This document shows positions 1 through 5,851 of a stretch of DNA of 7,280 nt, in pieces (the first letter of the stretch is position 1; every line of letters begins with the position of its first letter). Under the pieces are notes generated by a model. That model did no database searches. It had not been told where the DNA came from and worked only from the letters and a program-made list of their open reading frames with translations. Made by a program: the position numbers and the translations under genes. The stretch comes from an uncultured Flavobacteriales bacterium (GTDB lineage: Bacteria > Bacteroidota > Bacteroidia > Flavobacteriales > Crocinitomicaceae), in NCBI GenBank assembly GCA_946479985.1, contig CAMLIF010000151.1:1-7280 (forward strand), in the 5' to 3' direction.

Positions 1-1077
1 TATGCATACTCCAATAAATTGGGGAAAGACACGCTGGTGGCCGATTCCCTGATCCGGAATGCTTTGGGCGTATTGCAGCTCGATTTTGGTACACGTGCAG
101 TTTATACCAGCTACAATGATGAGTTTTTTGTTTCGCCGAGAATGGGATTGAGCTATATTCCGGTTCGATACGCTTATCACAACGGGAAGTTTATCCGAAG
201 AAGTATGAAGCTGCGCTTGGCGGTTGGAATTTACAATCAGCCTCCGTTTTACCGTGAATACAGAAAGTACGACGGAACGCTGAACCCGGAAGTACGTTCG
301 CAGAAATCGGCACATTTCATTACCGGTTTAGACTACAGTTTCTATATGTGGAACCGAGAGCTTCCGTTCAAATTTACGGTTGAAGGATATTACAAATACT
401 TGTGGGACATCAACCCGTACGAAATTGAAAATGTACGCATCCGTTATTACGCCGATAACATTGCGAAAGGTTATGCAACCGGGTTAGACATGATCCTGAA
501 CGGTGAATTTGTTCCGGGATTACTCTCGTTTTTCAAAATAAGTCTTCTGTCTACCAAAGAAGATATCCTGAACGATCAGTACACCAATTATTACAATGCT
601 GCAGGCGAAGTCATTATTGACGGCGTAAGCGACGACCAGGTTGCGGTTGATTCCGCTGTTGTTTACCCGGGTTATATCCGTCGTCCTTCAGATCAGCGAT
701 TAAATGTAGGAATCTTCTTCCAGGATAAAATGCCCGGATTTGAGCGTTTAACAGCACAGCTCGGTTTGAATTATGGCTCACGTTTGCCTTACGGTCCGCC
801 TGATTTTACGCGCTACAAAGATACGCTGACAATGAAGGCCTACTTCCGTGTTGATTTAGGTCTTTCATACAACTTACTTGCGGTGGGCAAACCGAATAAA
901 TATAAGTGGCAGGACAAGCTTTCCGAATGTATGGTATCATTAGAAGTGTGGAATTTGCTGGGATATAACAATGTTTTATCGAAACAGTGGATCCAGGATG
1001 TTTCCGGGAAATATTATTCCATTCCGAATTATCTGACTTCGCGCCGTTTCAATCTCAAACTTGTCGTTCGGTTTTAG
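1..1077 (+). CDS. TonB-dependent outer-membrane receptor, C-terminal part of the beta barrel (5' end outside window)
   Basis: The reading frame is open from the first base (Tyr-Ala-Tyr-Ser...), so the gene begins upstream. The TTG at 19 is not a credible start. The visible 358 residues have the alternating aromatic/polar pattern of outer-membrane beta strands and end in RRFNLKLVVRF, with the terminal Phe typical of barrel proteins recognised by the BAM machinery. The stretch NYGSRLPYGPPDFTRYKDT (around bases 769-828) and the following YFRVDLGLSYNLL match the last strands of Bacteroidota TonB-dependent receptors, which often carry an N-terminal carboxypeptidase-regulatory-like domain; that part is not visible here. 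Such receptors import siderophores, cofactors, glycans or peptides through the outer membrane using TonB-ExbBD energy. The substrate cannot be read from the barrel end, and no SusD-like partner lies downstream. The family call is fairly sure; the substrate is unknown. Confidence 0.85.
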   Translation, partial: YAYSNKLGKDTLVADSLIRNALGVLQLDFGTRAVYTSYNDEFFVSPRMGLSYIPVRYAYHNGKFIRRSMKLRLAVGIYNQPPFYREYRKYDGTLNPEVRSQKSAHFITGLDYSFYMWNRELPFKFTVEGYYKYLWDINPYEIENVRIRYYADNIAKGYATGLDMILNGEFVPGLLSFFKISLLSTKEDILNDQYTNYYNAAGEVIIDGVSDDQVAVDSAVVYPGYIRRPSDQRLNVGIFFQDKMPGFERLTAQLGLNYGSRLPYGPPDFTRYKDTLTMKAYFRVDLGLSYNLLAVGKPNKYKWQDKLSECMVSLEVWNLLGYNNVLSKQWIQDVSGKYYSIPNYLTSRRFNLKLVVRF

Positions 1078-1135
1078 TGATGCAGCCACTCCTGACAATG
1101 GAATGAGCAAAAGAATAGCAGTCAAAAAGTGATGA

Positions 1136-1164
1136 AAACCGCAAAGGCCGCTGAGACGCGAAGG
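1136..1164 (+). repeat. Interspersed GCAAAG-type repeat, copy 1 (left arm of hairpin)
   Basis: The sequence begins AAACCGCAAAGG and ends GACGCGAAGG. It is the forward-oriented arm of an imperfect inverted repeat with 1210-1238. The first 8 bases (AAACCGCA) pair perfectly with TGCGGTTT at 1231-1238, CTGAG pairs with CTCAG at 1220-1224, and CGCGAAGG pairs with CCTTAGCG at 1210-1217 with one mismatch. Related copies lie in other gaps of the window. Confidence 0.65.
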
Positions 1165-1188
1165 GTTGATTCAGTAGTTGGTATTTGA

Positions 1189-1204
1189 GTCTGACTAGTC
1201 AGAC
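1189..1204. repeat. Perfect 16-bp palindrome GTCTGACTAGTCAGAC
   Basis: The 16 bases equal their own reverse complement. The palindrome sits in the loop region between the two opposed repeat arms (1136-1164 and 1210-1238), although its centre is about 9 bases to the right of theirs. It could be a dimeric protein-binding site or the tip of a cruciform or RNA hairpin. No T-tract follows, so it is not a textbook intrinsic terminator. Confidence 0.7.
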
Positions 1205-1209
1205 ATTTA

Positions 1210-1238
1210 CCTTAGCGACCTCAGTTTCTCTGCGGTTT
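1210..1238 (-). repeat. Interspersed GCAAAG-type repeat, copy 2 (right arm of hairpin)
   Basis: Read on the - strand, this copy starts AAACCGCAGAGAAACTGAGG and ends GCGACCTCAG-complementary bases followed by CTAAGG. It is the inverted partner of copy 1, and together they span about 103 bases. A transcript from either strand could fold into a long interrupted stem, so the pair may act as a transcript-end structure for the receptor gene. That role is inferred. Confidence 0.65.
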
Positions 1239-1317
1239 AAAAAGTTGATTTTTGTTTTGAGAAGATTGATTTCATTTAATATAAATATCTTCATCAACTA
1301 TTAAAGGCGAATCTTCT

Positions 1318-1734
1318 ATGAAACAGAACGTTTTAACAAGTAGAAATCTCTTACCCGAATTGGTTTTCAAAACCAGCAGAAGCGGCGGAAAAGGCGGTCA
1401 AAACGTCAATAAAGTTTCTACCAAAGTTGAAATAGGATTCGATCCGGCCAATTCGCAAATTCTGACGGAAGAACAAAAGGCCCTGTTGTTGGAGAAATGG
1501 CAGAACAAACTCACCAATGATGGCATTCTGCAGATTGTCTCACAATCAGAACGCACACAGCTTGGAAACAAACGGCAGGTATTGCTGAAACTGGATGTCT
1601 TGCTGGAACAAGCCTTCAAAGTGGTTGCTAAGCGTAAGAAAACAAAAGTCCCTAAATCCGTCGTAGAAAAACGATTGTTGGCTAAGAAACGCAACTCCGA
1701 ATTGAAAAAGAGTAGGGGTGAGCGCGGCTTTTGA
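1318..1734 (+). CDS. arfB: Alternative ribosome-rescue peptidyl-tRNA hydrolase ArfB (YaeJ family)
   Basis: This is a 138-residue protein with the class-I release-factor catalytic signature: SRSGGKGGQNVNK at residues 20-32, with the GGQ loop at 26-28. The Gln of that loop helps hydrolyse the peptidyl-tRNA ester. It lacks the codon-recognition domains of RF1 and RF2. The C-terminal 35 residues are a Lys/Arg-rich tail (KRKKTKVPKSVVEKRLLAKKR...), which in E. coli ArfB sits in the empty mRNA channel of stalled ribosomes. The length matches the family (E. coli about 140 residues), so the gene appears intact. ArfB frees ribosomes stalled on non-stop mRNAs in the cytoplasm, as a back-up to tmRNA. The ATG at 1318 has a weak AAAGG ten bases upstream, and the GGQ spacing from the N-terminus fits this start. 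It is probably transcribed alone, as gaps of 240-250 bases lie on both sides. Confidence 0.93.
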   Translation: MKQNVLTSRNLLPELVFKTSRSGGKGGQNVNKVSTKVEIGFDPANSQILTEEQKALLLEKWQNKLTNDGILQIVSQSERTQLGNKRQVLLKLDVLLEQAFKVVAKRKKTKVPKSVVEKRLLAKKRNSELKKSRGERGF

Positions 1735-1750
1735 GTAAATAAAATAAGTT

Positions 1751-1770
1751 CTCCCCCTCCGAAGGGAGAG
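1751..1770 (+). repeat. C-rich arm of an inverted repeat, with local hairpin, after arfB
   Basis: CTCCCCCTC at 1751-1759 is a perfect 9-base inverted match to GAGGGGGAG at 1872-1880. CCCCCTCC at 1753-1760 is also an 8-base inverted match to GGAGGGGG at 1861-1868. Locally, CTCCC (1751-1755) can pair with GGGAG (1764-1768) to form a small hairpin 17 bases after the arfB stop. It lacks a T-tract, so it is at best a weak terminator. Confidence 0.5.
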
Positions 1771-1860
1771 ACCCTAATTCTCATCCGATAGAACAATTCG
1801 AGTTGCTTGAAAAATTAACGACAAAGCTAAATTAGTATGAGGACCGTAACTTCCCACTTT

Positions 1861-1880
1861 GGAGGGGGACTGAGGGGGAG
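1861..1880 (-). repeat. G-rich arm of the inverted repeat before dctA
   Basis: GGAGGGGGACTGAGGGGGAG contains two runs of five G, each matching the C-rich tract near 1751. The two G-runs give alternative pairings with the same partner. I recall similar C-rich/G-rich intergenic pairs in Bacteroidota genomes but cannot name a described family. Confidence 0.5.
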
Positions 1881-1982
1881 GGCAGGAAAACTTCGCGCAC
1901 TTAGTGTGAGAACACCAAAGAAGTCGATTTCAAGTACAAAAAGAATTGATATATTCAACGAAAATTAATCCGAAGCAGTATT

Positions 1983-3272
1983 ATGCAAGCAATTGATCAG
2001 GACCTTGAGCCGGTAAAACCAAAGAAATGGTATAGAACTTTGTATATACAGGTACTGGTTGCTATTGTCATAGGAGTTTGTTTAGGGAAATTCTGGCCCG
2101 ATCTGGGAGTAAAGCTCGAACCGCTCGGAACCGGGTTTATCAAGCTGATTAAAATGATCATCGCACCGGTGATCTTTATTTCCGTTACGGTTGGAATTGC
2201 ATCCATGAACGATTTGAAGAAAGTTGGTCGTGTTGCAGGAAAAGCATTTATCTACTTCCTGACGTTTTCTACACTTGCATTGATTATCGGGTTGTGCATG
2301 AGTAACTTTTTCCAACCCGGAAGCGGCATGCATGCAACAATCGATTCACTGAATCCGGCAGATGTTGCCAAAGTGAGCGAATATCAGCAGGTAGCTCACG
2401 ACAATACATTCGTTGGATTCCTTCTAGCAATTATTCCAACGTCGTTTATGTCGGCATTAACCGGCGACAGCATTCTCCAGGTTTTGTTCGTAGCCATATT
2501 GTTTGGTGTTGCTATTTCAATGACCGGAGAAAGAAGTAAACCCGTTCTCGACTTTTTCCAGGCGTTAACCCATCCGATCTTTAAAGTAGTTGATATCTTA
2601 ATGAAACTGGCCCCAATCGGCGCTTTGGGAGCAATGGCTTTCACCGTTGGGAAGTATGGGGTCGATTCATTGTGGAACCTGGGGAAACTCGTAGGATTAT
2701 TCTATGCAACTTCAGCTTTCTTCGTGATAGTTGTTTTGGGGCTTGTTGCGAAGTACAACGGATTCAACATCTTCAAATTATTACGTTATATCAAGGACGA
2801 ATTGTTATTGGTTTTAGGAACCAGCTCTTCCGAATCGGCCCTTCCTTCCATCATGCGGAAAATGGAAAATGCGGGCTGTGCTAAGAAAGTTGTGGGCCTG
2901 GTAATTCCTACCGGCTATTCGTTCAACCTCGACGGGACTAATATTTACATGACATTGGCGGCCTTATTCATTGCCCAGGCATTCGATATTGATTTGTCGT
3001 GGCAGCAGCAGCTTACTCTGCTTTTAGTTGCCATGTTGAGTTCCAAAGGAGCAGCCGGGGTTTCAGGTGCCGGCTTCATTACTTTAGCAGCTACGCTGGC
3101 AGTTGTGCCGGAAATTCCGGTAGCAGGAATGAGCCTGATCTTCGGGGTAGATAAATTCATGTCTGAATGTCGTGCTTTAACCAATCTGATCGGAAACTCG
3201 GTAGCTACTATTGTAGTGGCGAAATGGGAAGACCAGTTAGATCCGGAGGCGTTGAAGAAGGCACTTAATTAG
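1983..3272 (+). CDS. dctA: C4-dicarboxylate/cation symporter, DctA-like (DAACS family)
   Basis: This is a 429-residue inner-membrane carrier, essentially the length of E. coli DctA (428) and similar to it throughout as I remember that sequence (early [11 protein letters not shown], middle [10 protein letters not shown]). The family core is complete: the SSS re-entrant loop at residues 281-283, [11 protein letters not shown] at 310-320 and [16 protein letters not shown] at 390-405. In the glutamate-transporter homologue GltPh, positions 394, 398 and 405 are Asp, Thr and Asp. Here they are Ser, Ala and Asn, as in E. coli DctA, which supports succinate, fumarate or malate rather than glutamate as substrate, and possibly proton coupling (inference). 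The N-terminus carries an extra short charged stretch ([15 protein letters not shown]) before the first helix. The gene appears intact and monocistronic, and no two-component regulator is adjacent. The alternative is an aspartate/glutamate carrier (GltP), which I consider less likely. Confidence 0.92.
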   Translation: MQAIDQDLEPVKPKKWYRTLYIQVLVAIVIGVCLGKFWPDLGVKLEPLGTGFIKLIKMIIAPVIFISVTVGIASMNDLKKVGRVAGKAFIYFLTFSTLALIIGLCMSNFFQPGSGMHATIDSLNPADVAKVSEYQQVAHDNTFVGFLLAIIPTSFMSALTGDSILQVLFVAILFGVAISMTGERSKPVLDFFQALTHPIFKVVDILMKLAPIGALGAMAFTVGKYGVDSLWNLGKLVGLFYATSAFFVIVVLGLVAKYNGFNIFKLLRYIKDELLLVLGTSSSESALPSIMRKMENAGCAKKVVGLVIPTGYSFNLDGTNIYMTLAALFIAQAFDIDLSWQQQLTLLLVAMLSSKGAAGVSGAGFITLAATLAVVPEIPVAGMSLIFGVDKFMSECRALTNLIGNSVATIVVAKWEDQLDPEALKKALN

Positions 3273-3361
3273 GAGGAAAAGCTGAAAGAGGAAAGTTTTC
3301 AATCAATCTTTCTTTGTGCGCCTCGTGCCTTTGTGGTCGACCGATACTAAGATCATCTAAA
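3273..3361. other. Convergent gap between dctA and the last small membrane-protein gene
   Basis: This 89-base gap separates two converging genes. It contains copy 3 of the interspersed repeat (3311-3337, - orientation) and the non-coding part of the duplicated 3' block (3316-3361). No stem followed by a T-tract is visible, so the transcript ends of both genes are undefined. An AGGAGG directly over the dctA stop (3271-3276) has no start codon at a useful distance. Confidence 0.6.
3311..3337 (-). repeat. Interspersed GCAAAG-type repeat, copy 3
   Basis: On the - strand it reads ACCACAAAGGCACGAGGC followed by GCACAAAGA: loosely periodic units of about 9-10 bases built on CACAAAG/CACGAGG. It lies immediately 3' of the 151-residue membrane-protein gene. 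It is nearly identical to copy 5, which has the same position behind the paralogous gene. Confidence 0.65.
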
Positions 3362-3382
3362 TCACATCTCATCCAATAAATC
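3316..3382. repeat. 3' block, copy A, covering the end of paralogue C and its trailer
   Basis: These 67 bases match 3946-4011 closely. The first 22 bases agree at 21 positions. A 6-7-base segment then differs, and the following 38 bases agree at 35 positions. The block covers the last seven codons (DLLDEM plus stop), about 25 bases of trailer and most of repeat copy 3. Similarity stops abruptly inside the coding region. Confidence 0.8.
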
Positions 3383-3817
3383 AGGATGATTCGTGGTTTT
3401 AACTTCTTTCTTTCTCAAAACAGAAATCGCAGTTGCAATTACAATCAGCAATGCACCGGAAATGGCAATTGGATATCCTTCTCCGATTTGCAGAATAGCA
3501 TCTCCCGGATCTATCGCAATTGAAAACGTAAAGACAAAAGTCAGGAACATAATTATGAGAGTAAAGATTGGTGCAAACACGAAAACAAGTACTTTATTTA
3601 CAGTGGCATGAAAGAAATAACCTATTGCGAAAATAATAGCAGCAGCTATCAGGATCGCATACCAAAGAGTACAATCAAACCCTGAAATACTTGTCCCGTT
3701 TATATTATGATCCAAAGTAAACATTCTAATCAGAGGCATAAAACCGGAAATAAACAGGAGTGCAGTTCCAATTGACAGTAGGGTTGTTTTTAGATAGAAA
3801 ACTGGTGTTCGTTTCAT
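3362..3817 (-). CDS. Unknown four-helix membrane protein, paralogue C (151 aa)
   Basis: I do not recognise this family. The 151 residues contain four predicted membrane helices at about 9-30, 50-69, 74-101 and 113-134. Positive charges at MKR (1-3), around HATVNK (70-75) and RKK (135-137) suggest that both ends face the cytoplasm. It is clearly a paralogue of the next two upstream genes. It shares the MKR-x-x-VFYLKT start, F-x-P at the end of helix 1, LW at the start of helix 2, NKVLV-x-VF-x-P in helix 3, GY-x5-G in helix 4 and the C-terminal DLLDEM. The ATG at 3815 is chosen because the paralogue starts with the same MKR..VFYLKT. It lies 173 bases beyond the preceding gene, so it may be cotranscribed with it or have its own promoter. 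No catalytic motif is visible. Confidence 0.8.
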   Translation of the reverse strand: MKRTPVFYLKTTLLSIGTALLFISGFMPLIRMFTLDHNINGTSISGFDCTLWYAILIAAAIIFAIGYFFHATVNKVLVFVFAPIFTLIIMFLTFVFTFSIAIDPGDAILQIGEGYPIAISGALLIVIATAISVLRKKEVKTTNHPDLLDEM

Positions 3818-3882
3818 AATTCTGATAAATTTGGTTCAGTCTGGTTTGCAGCCTGATCATGGGTTCTGGTTTAATATTCAAT

Positions 3883-3913
3883 CGCACTTCGTGTTCTTTG
3901 TGTCTTTGTGGTT
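3883..3913 (-). repeat. Interspersed GCAAAG-type repeat, copy 4
   Basis: On the - strand it reads AACCACAAAGACACAAAG followed by AACACGAAGTGCG. The CACAAAG/CACGAAG units recur about every 9-10 bases, making this the clearest internal periodicity among the copies. It lies between copy 5 and the start of paralogue C, in the same orientation as copy 5. Confidence 0.65.
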
Positions 3914-3940
3914 GCCCTATTCAGTTTCCACTTCACTCAA

Positions 3941-3968
3941 TCCTCGTGCGCCTTGTGCCTTTGTGGTT
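3941..3968 (-). repeat. Interspersed GCAAAG-type repeat, copy 5
   Basis: On the - strand it reads AACCACAAAGGCACAAGG followed by CGCACGAGGA. It lies directly 3' of paralogue B and is the counterpart of copy 3 behind paralogue C. The overlapping 22 bases differ at one position only. Confidence 0.65.
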
Positions 3969-4011
3969 AATGGTACTAAGATCATCGAAATCACATCTCA
4001 TCCAGCAAATC
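3946..4011. repeat. 3' block, copy B, covering the end of paralogue B and its trailer
   Basis: This is the partner of 3316-3382. It includes the last seven codons (DLLDEM plus stop), the trailer with TACTAAGATCATC (+ strand) and most of repeat copy 5. A 6-base segment replaces 7 bases of the other copy between the repeat and the trailer. Confidence 0.8.
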
Positions 4012-4458
4012 TTTGTCGTTGGAAATGGTTTTTGATTTTCCTTTATGCACAGAGATAATTGTTGCTGTAAGAACCAGGATCGAGCCGTAAATCATCAGCA
4101 GATAGCCGTATTGCAGCCGCGGGACAAATGGTGTTGCTCCCCAGGTGATTGTAGTCACAGCAGTGAAAAACAAAAAGACCAGTGCAAAAAGCGGAGTGAA
4201 CACATATACCAGAACTTTATTCATCAGCCTGTTAGAAAAATACCCGACTGAAAAAACAACAGCAGTTCCGAAAACCAGGATGTACCAGAGAAAATGATTT
4301 ATCCCGGTTGTGACTACTTCAACCGCATCTTCAAATTCTCCTGACTGATTCATGTATTGATACTGCGATTCGACCGGTGAAAATGCAGCGATAAGAATGA
4401 GTATTGCCCCTATAAGAAGCAACGCCGTTTTCAGATAAAACACGAATGATCTTTTCAT
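3991..4458 (-). CDS. Unknown four-helix membrane protein, paralogue B (155 aa)
   Basis: This belongs to the same unrecognised family as its neighbours. The 155 residues have predicted membrane helices at about 9-28, 55-74, 81-104 and 116-136. Loop 1 (29-54) is longer and acidic (SGEFEDAVEVV) and probably lies outside the inner membrane. The N-terminus MKRSFVFYLKTALLLIG closely matches paralogue C. Helix 3 starts NKVLVYVFTPLF, helix 4 contains GYLLMIYGSILVLTATIIS, and the C-terminus after the basic HKGKSKT ends in DLLDEM. The start at 4458 lies 14 bases after the stop of paralogue A, so the two are almost certainly cotranscribed. There is no signal peptidase site and no recognisable enzymatic residue set. 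The function is unknown; the operon suggests a link with HtpX and LemA. Confidence 0.82.
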   Translation of the reverse strand: MKRSFVFYLKTALLLIGAILILIAAFSPVESQYQYMNQSGEFEDAVEVVTTGINHFLWYILVFGTAVVFSVGYFSNRLMNKVLVYVFTPLFALVFLFFTAVTTITWGATPFVPRLQYGYLLMIYGSILVLTATIISVHKGKSKTISNDKDLLDEM

Positions 4459-4472
4459 GTGGCAAATCGATT

Positions 4473-4925
4473 TTAGGATGAAAGAAGATCTTTTTGATCT
4501 GTATTCGCTTTAAGTTTTTTTGGTTTGTGCAAAGATATGATCGTTGCTGTAATAATGAGCATTTGTCCTATCAATGCCATGAAATACCCTCGCTCCAATC
4601 TTTCTATAAACGGCGATCCCCAAAAGGAACCCATGTTGGCAATTATGGTAACGCTAAACGTGAAAAAGACAATGGGCACCAAAAAGACATAGAAAAGGAT
4701 CCTGACTGCGAGGTGATTGGAGAAAAATCCGATGAGAAAAAGAGCAATCGTTGGAATAACCAGGAAATGCCAAAGCATCGAATCTGTTCCGATAATGTAT
4801 TCCTTGTATTGAAGTTTCAGGTAGTTCTTCCGGGAAAGGATAGGAGAGAACGCACTGGCCCCGATTAAAAAGATACCAATGGTTAAGATGACAAATTTTA
4901 CAACTCGGGAATTATGGGTTTTCAT
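4473..4925 (-). CDS. Unknown four-helix membrane protein, paralogue A (150 aa)
   Basis: This is the most divergent of the three paralogues and the first after htpX. Predicted membrane helices lie at about 9-28, 49-68, 73-97 and 113-132. Family features are kept: F-S-P after helix 1 (26-28), LW at 51-52, an F-x-S-N turn at 67-70, RGYFMALIGQMLIITATIIS at 112-131, a basic linker KPKKLK and a C-terminal KDLL. The tail ends in SS rather than DEM. It starts with MKTHNSRVV instead of MKR..VFYLKT. The ATG overlaps the htpX stop by one base (TAATG), an arrangement usually linked to translational coupling, so its output should track HtpX. No function can be assigned from sequence alone. Confidence 0.82.
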   Translation of the reverse strand: MKTHNSRVVKFVILTIGIFLIGASAFSPILSRKNYLKLQYKEYIIGTDSMLWHFLVIPTIALFLIGFFSNHLAVRILFYVFLVPIVFFTFSVTIIANMGSFWGSPFIERLERGYFMALIGQMLIITATIISLHKPKKLKANTDQKDLLSS

Positions 4926-5842
4926 TACATCTGTTCCAAAACAGCAATGCGTTTTTCAATCGGCGGGTGCGTTGCGAACAATCCTCCGAAACCGCCATCT
5001 AATGCTTTGTGTTCTATAAACATTTGTTTTACATCATCACTTTTTACCGAGTCAACTTCGCTGTTTCCGGAAATTTTACGCAATGCGCTTGCCATGGCTT
5101 TGGTGTTGCGTGTCATTTCTACTGCTCCGGCGTCAGCTAAGTATTCGCGTTTGCGGGATAGGGAGAACTTAAAGAGAATAGAAAGAATAAATGCCACGAC
5201 GGCTATTGCCAAACCGATTAATGCCATGTTGTTGTCATCCTTGTCTCGCCGTCTTCCACCGAATAAAAAAGAACGCAGCAGCACGTCAACTGCAAATGAG
5301 AAAATCCCGACGAAAATGATGGAAATGATCAGCAGTCGCACATCTTTATTCCGAATATGTGTCAACTCGTGCGCAATAACTCCTTCCAGTTCTTCATCAT
5401 TCAGATGTTCAATGATTCCGGTTGTAAGCGTTACAGCATAAGAATTCTTGCTGATTCCACTCGCAAAAGCGTTCAGCGCAGAACTTTCAATAACATACAA
5501 TTTCGGCATAGTCATTCCGATGCTCATACACAGGTTTTCCATCAGATTGTAGACCCGCATGTTTTCTTTTCGTTCCAATGGAACTGCTCCGGTTGCCATG
5601 TTTATCATCGCTGAATTCGCGAAGAACGCTATCAGGAACCAAATGGCTACTCCGCCAAGTACCAGCGGAATAGTTCGGATAAAACCGTAATTCACGGCCT
5701 CAATGTTTTCTCTTCCTCCTTGCGTGAAAAAGAAAAAGGCATAAACCCCCGCTAAAATTAACAGGGGAAATGATGCCAATAATAAGATAGATCGAAAATT
5801 GTTCCGACTAATTTGAGCCTGTAAGCCAATGTATGCTGCCAT
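4925..5842 (-). CDS. htpX: HtpX-like M48 zinc metalloprotease
   Basis: This is a 305-residue inner-membrane protease of family M48 (E. coli HtpX has 293). Hydrophobic segments lie at about 17-40 and 56-79, before the catalytic domain, and at 170-190 and 206-227, after it. The zinc site is complete: HELTH at 158-162 (His158, Glu159, His162) and the third ligand, Glu233, in REYLADAGAV. The late conserved ATHPPIEKRI is at 290-299, and a stretch around SSALNAFASG (120-129) fits the substrate-binding edge of the family. HtpX-type enzymes degrade damaged or misassembled membrane proteins with an active site on the cytoplasmic side. The start at 5842 follows the lemA stop by 9 bases, and the stop overlaps the next ATG by one base. 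The gene therefore lies in the middle of an operon led by lemA. It appears intact. Confidence 0.93.
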   Translation of the reverse strand: MAAYIGLQAQISRNNFRSILLLASFPLLILAGVYAFFFFTQGGRENIEAVNYGFIRTIPLVLGGVAIWFLIAFFANSAMINMATGAVPLERKENMRVYNLMENLCMSIGMTMPKLYVIESSALNAFASGISKNSYAVTLTTGIIEHLNDEELEGVIAHELTHIRNKDVRLLIISIIFVGIFSFAVDVLLRSFLFGGRRRDKDDNNMALIGLAIAVVAFILSILFKFSLSRKREYLADAGAVEMTRNTKAMASALRKISGNSEVDSVKSDDVKQMFIEHKALDGGFGGLFATHPPIEKRIAVLEQM

Positions 5843-5851
5843 TCGATTGGT

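Larger units (their letters stand above)
1078..1317. other. Intergenic gap between receptor gene and arfB
   Basis: This 240-base gap holds no credible gene. Its main content is a large imperfect inverted repeat at 1136-1238 made of two opposed copies of the interspersed GCAAAG-type repeat, with a perfect 16-bp palindrome between them. The last 75 bases before arfB are AT-rich and probably carry its promoter. I could not find a convincing Bacteroidota -7 box (TAnnTTTG), so none is called. An AAAGG at 1303-1307, ten bases before the arfB ATG, is a weak ribosome-binding candidate. Confidence 0.6.
1735..1982. other. Intergenic gap between arfB and dctA
   Basis: This 248-base gap has no credible gene. 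It contains a C-rich tract just after arfB (1751-1770) and a matching G-rich tract (1861-1880) that can pair with it. The 100 bases before dctA are AT-rich and probably hold its promoter. TATATTCA at 1950-1957 resembles the Bacteroidota -7 box (TAnnTTTG) with two mismatches and has TTTC about 18 bases upstream, which is too weak to call. No clear Shine-Dalgarno site precedes the dctA ATG at 1983. Confidence 0.55.
3818..3990. other. Gap between paralogues B and C with two repeat copies
   Basis: This 173-base gap holds repeat copies 4 (3883-3913) and 5 (3941-3968), both in the - orientation. It has no reliable coding sequence. An apparent + strand reading frame across it is only the translation of the repeats. 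Direct copies of the motif AAACCAGA (- strand) occur between copy 4 and the start of paralogue C. No convincing promoter was found. Confidence 0.6.

Noticed and set aside
19..21. TTG as start codon of the receptor gene
   Set aside because: The frame is open back to base 1 and the protein is only the end of a barrel, so the true start lies outside the window.
1398..1796. 132-residue - strand reading frame opposite arfB
   Set aside because: It lies almost entirely antisense to the well-supported arfB, has no recognisable domain and ends in the C-rich repeat.
3271..3276. AGGAGG Shine-Dalgarno-like sequence over the dctA stop codon
   Set aside because: No ATG, GTG or TTG that opens a reading frame follows at a usable distance, and the next gene is on the opposite strand.
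3883..3968. Possible CRISPR-like array from the repeated CACAAAG units
   Set aside because: The units are only about 9-10 bases, degenerate and without unique spacers of constant length, and no cas gene is nearby.
3831..4058. 75-residue + strand reading frame with peptide PCAFVVNG
   Set aside because: It runs across repeat copies 4 and 5 and antisense to paralogue B. The peptide is simply the translation of the repeat units.
4914..5441. 175-residue + strand reading frame opposite htpX
   Set aside because: It is antisense to the complete htpX gene. Its Ser/Arg/Ile-rich composition is what the complement of htpX codons gives.
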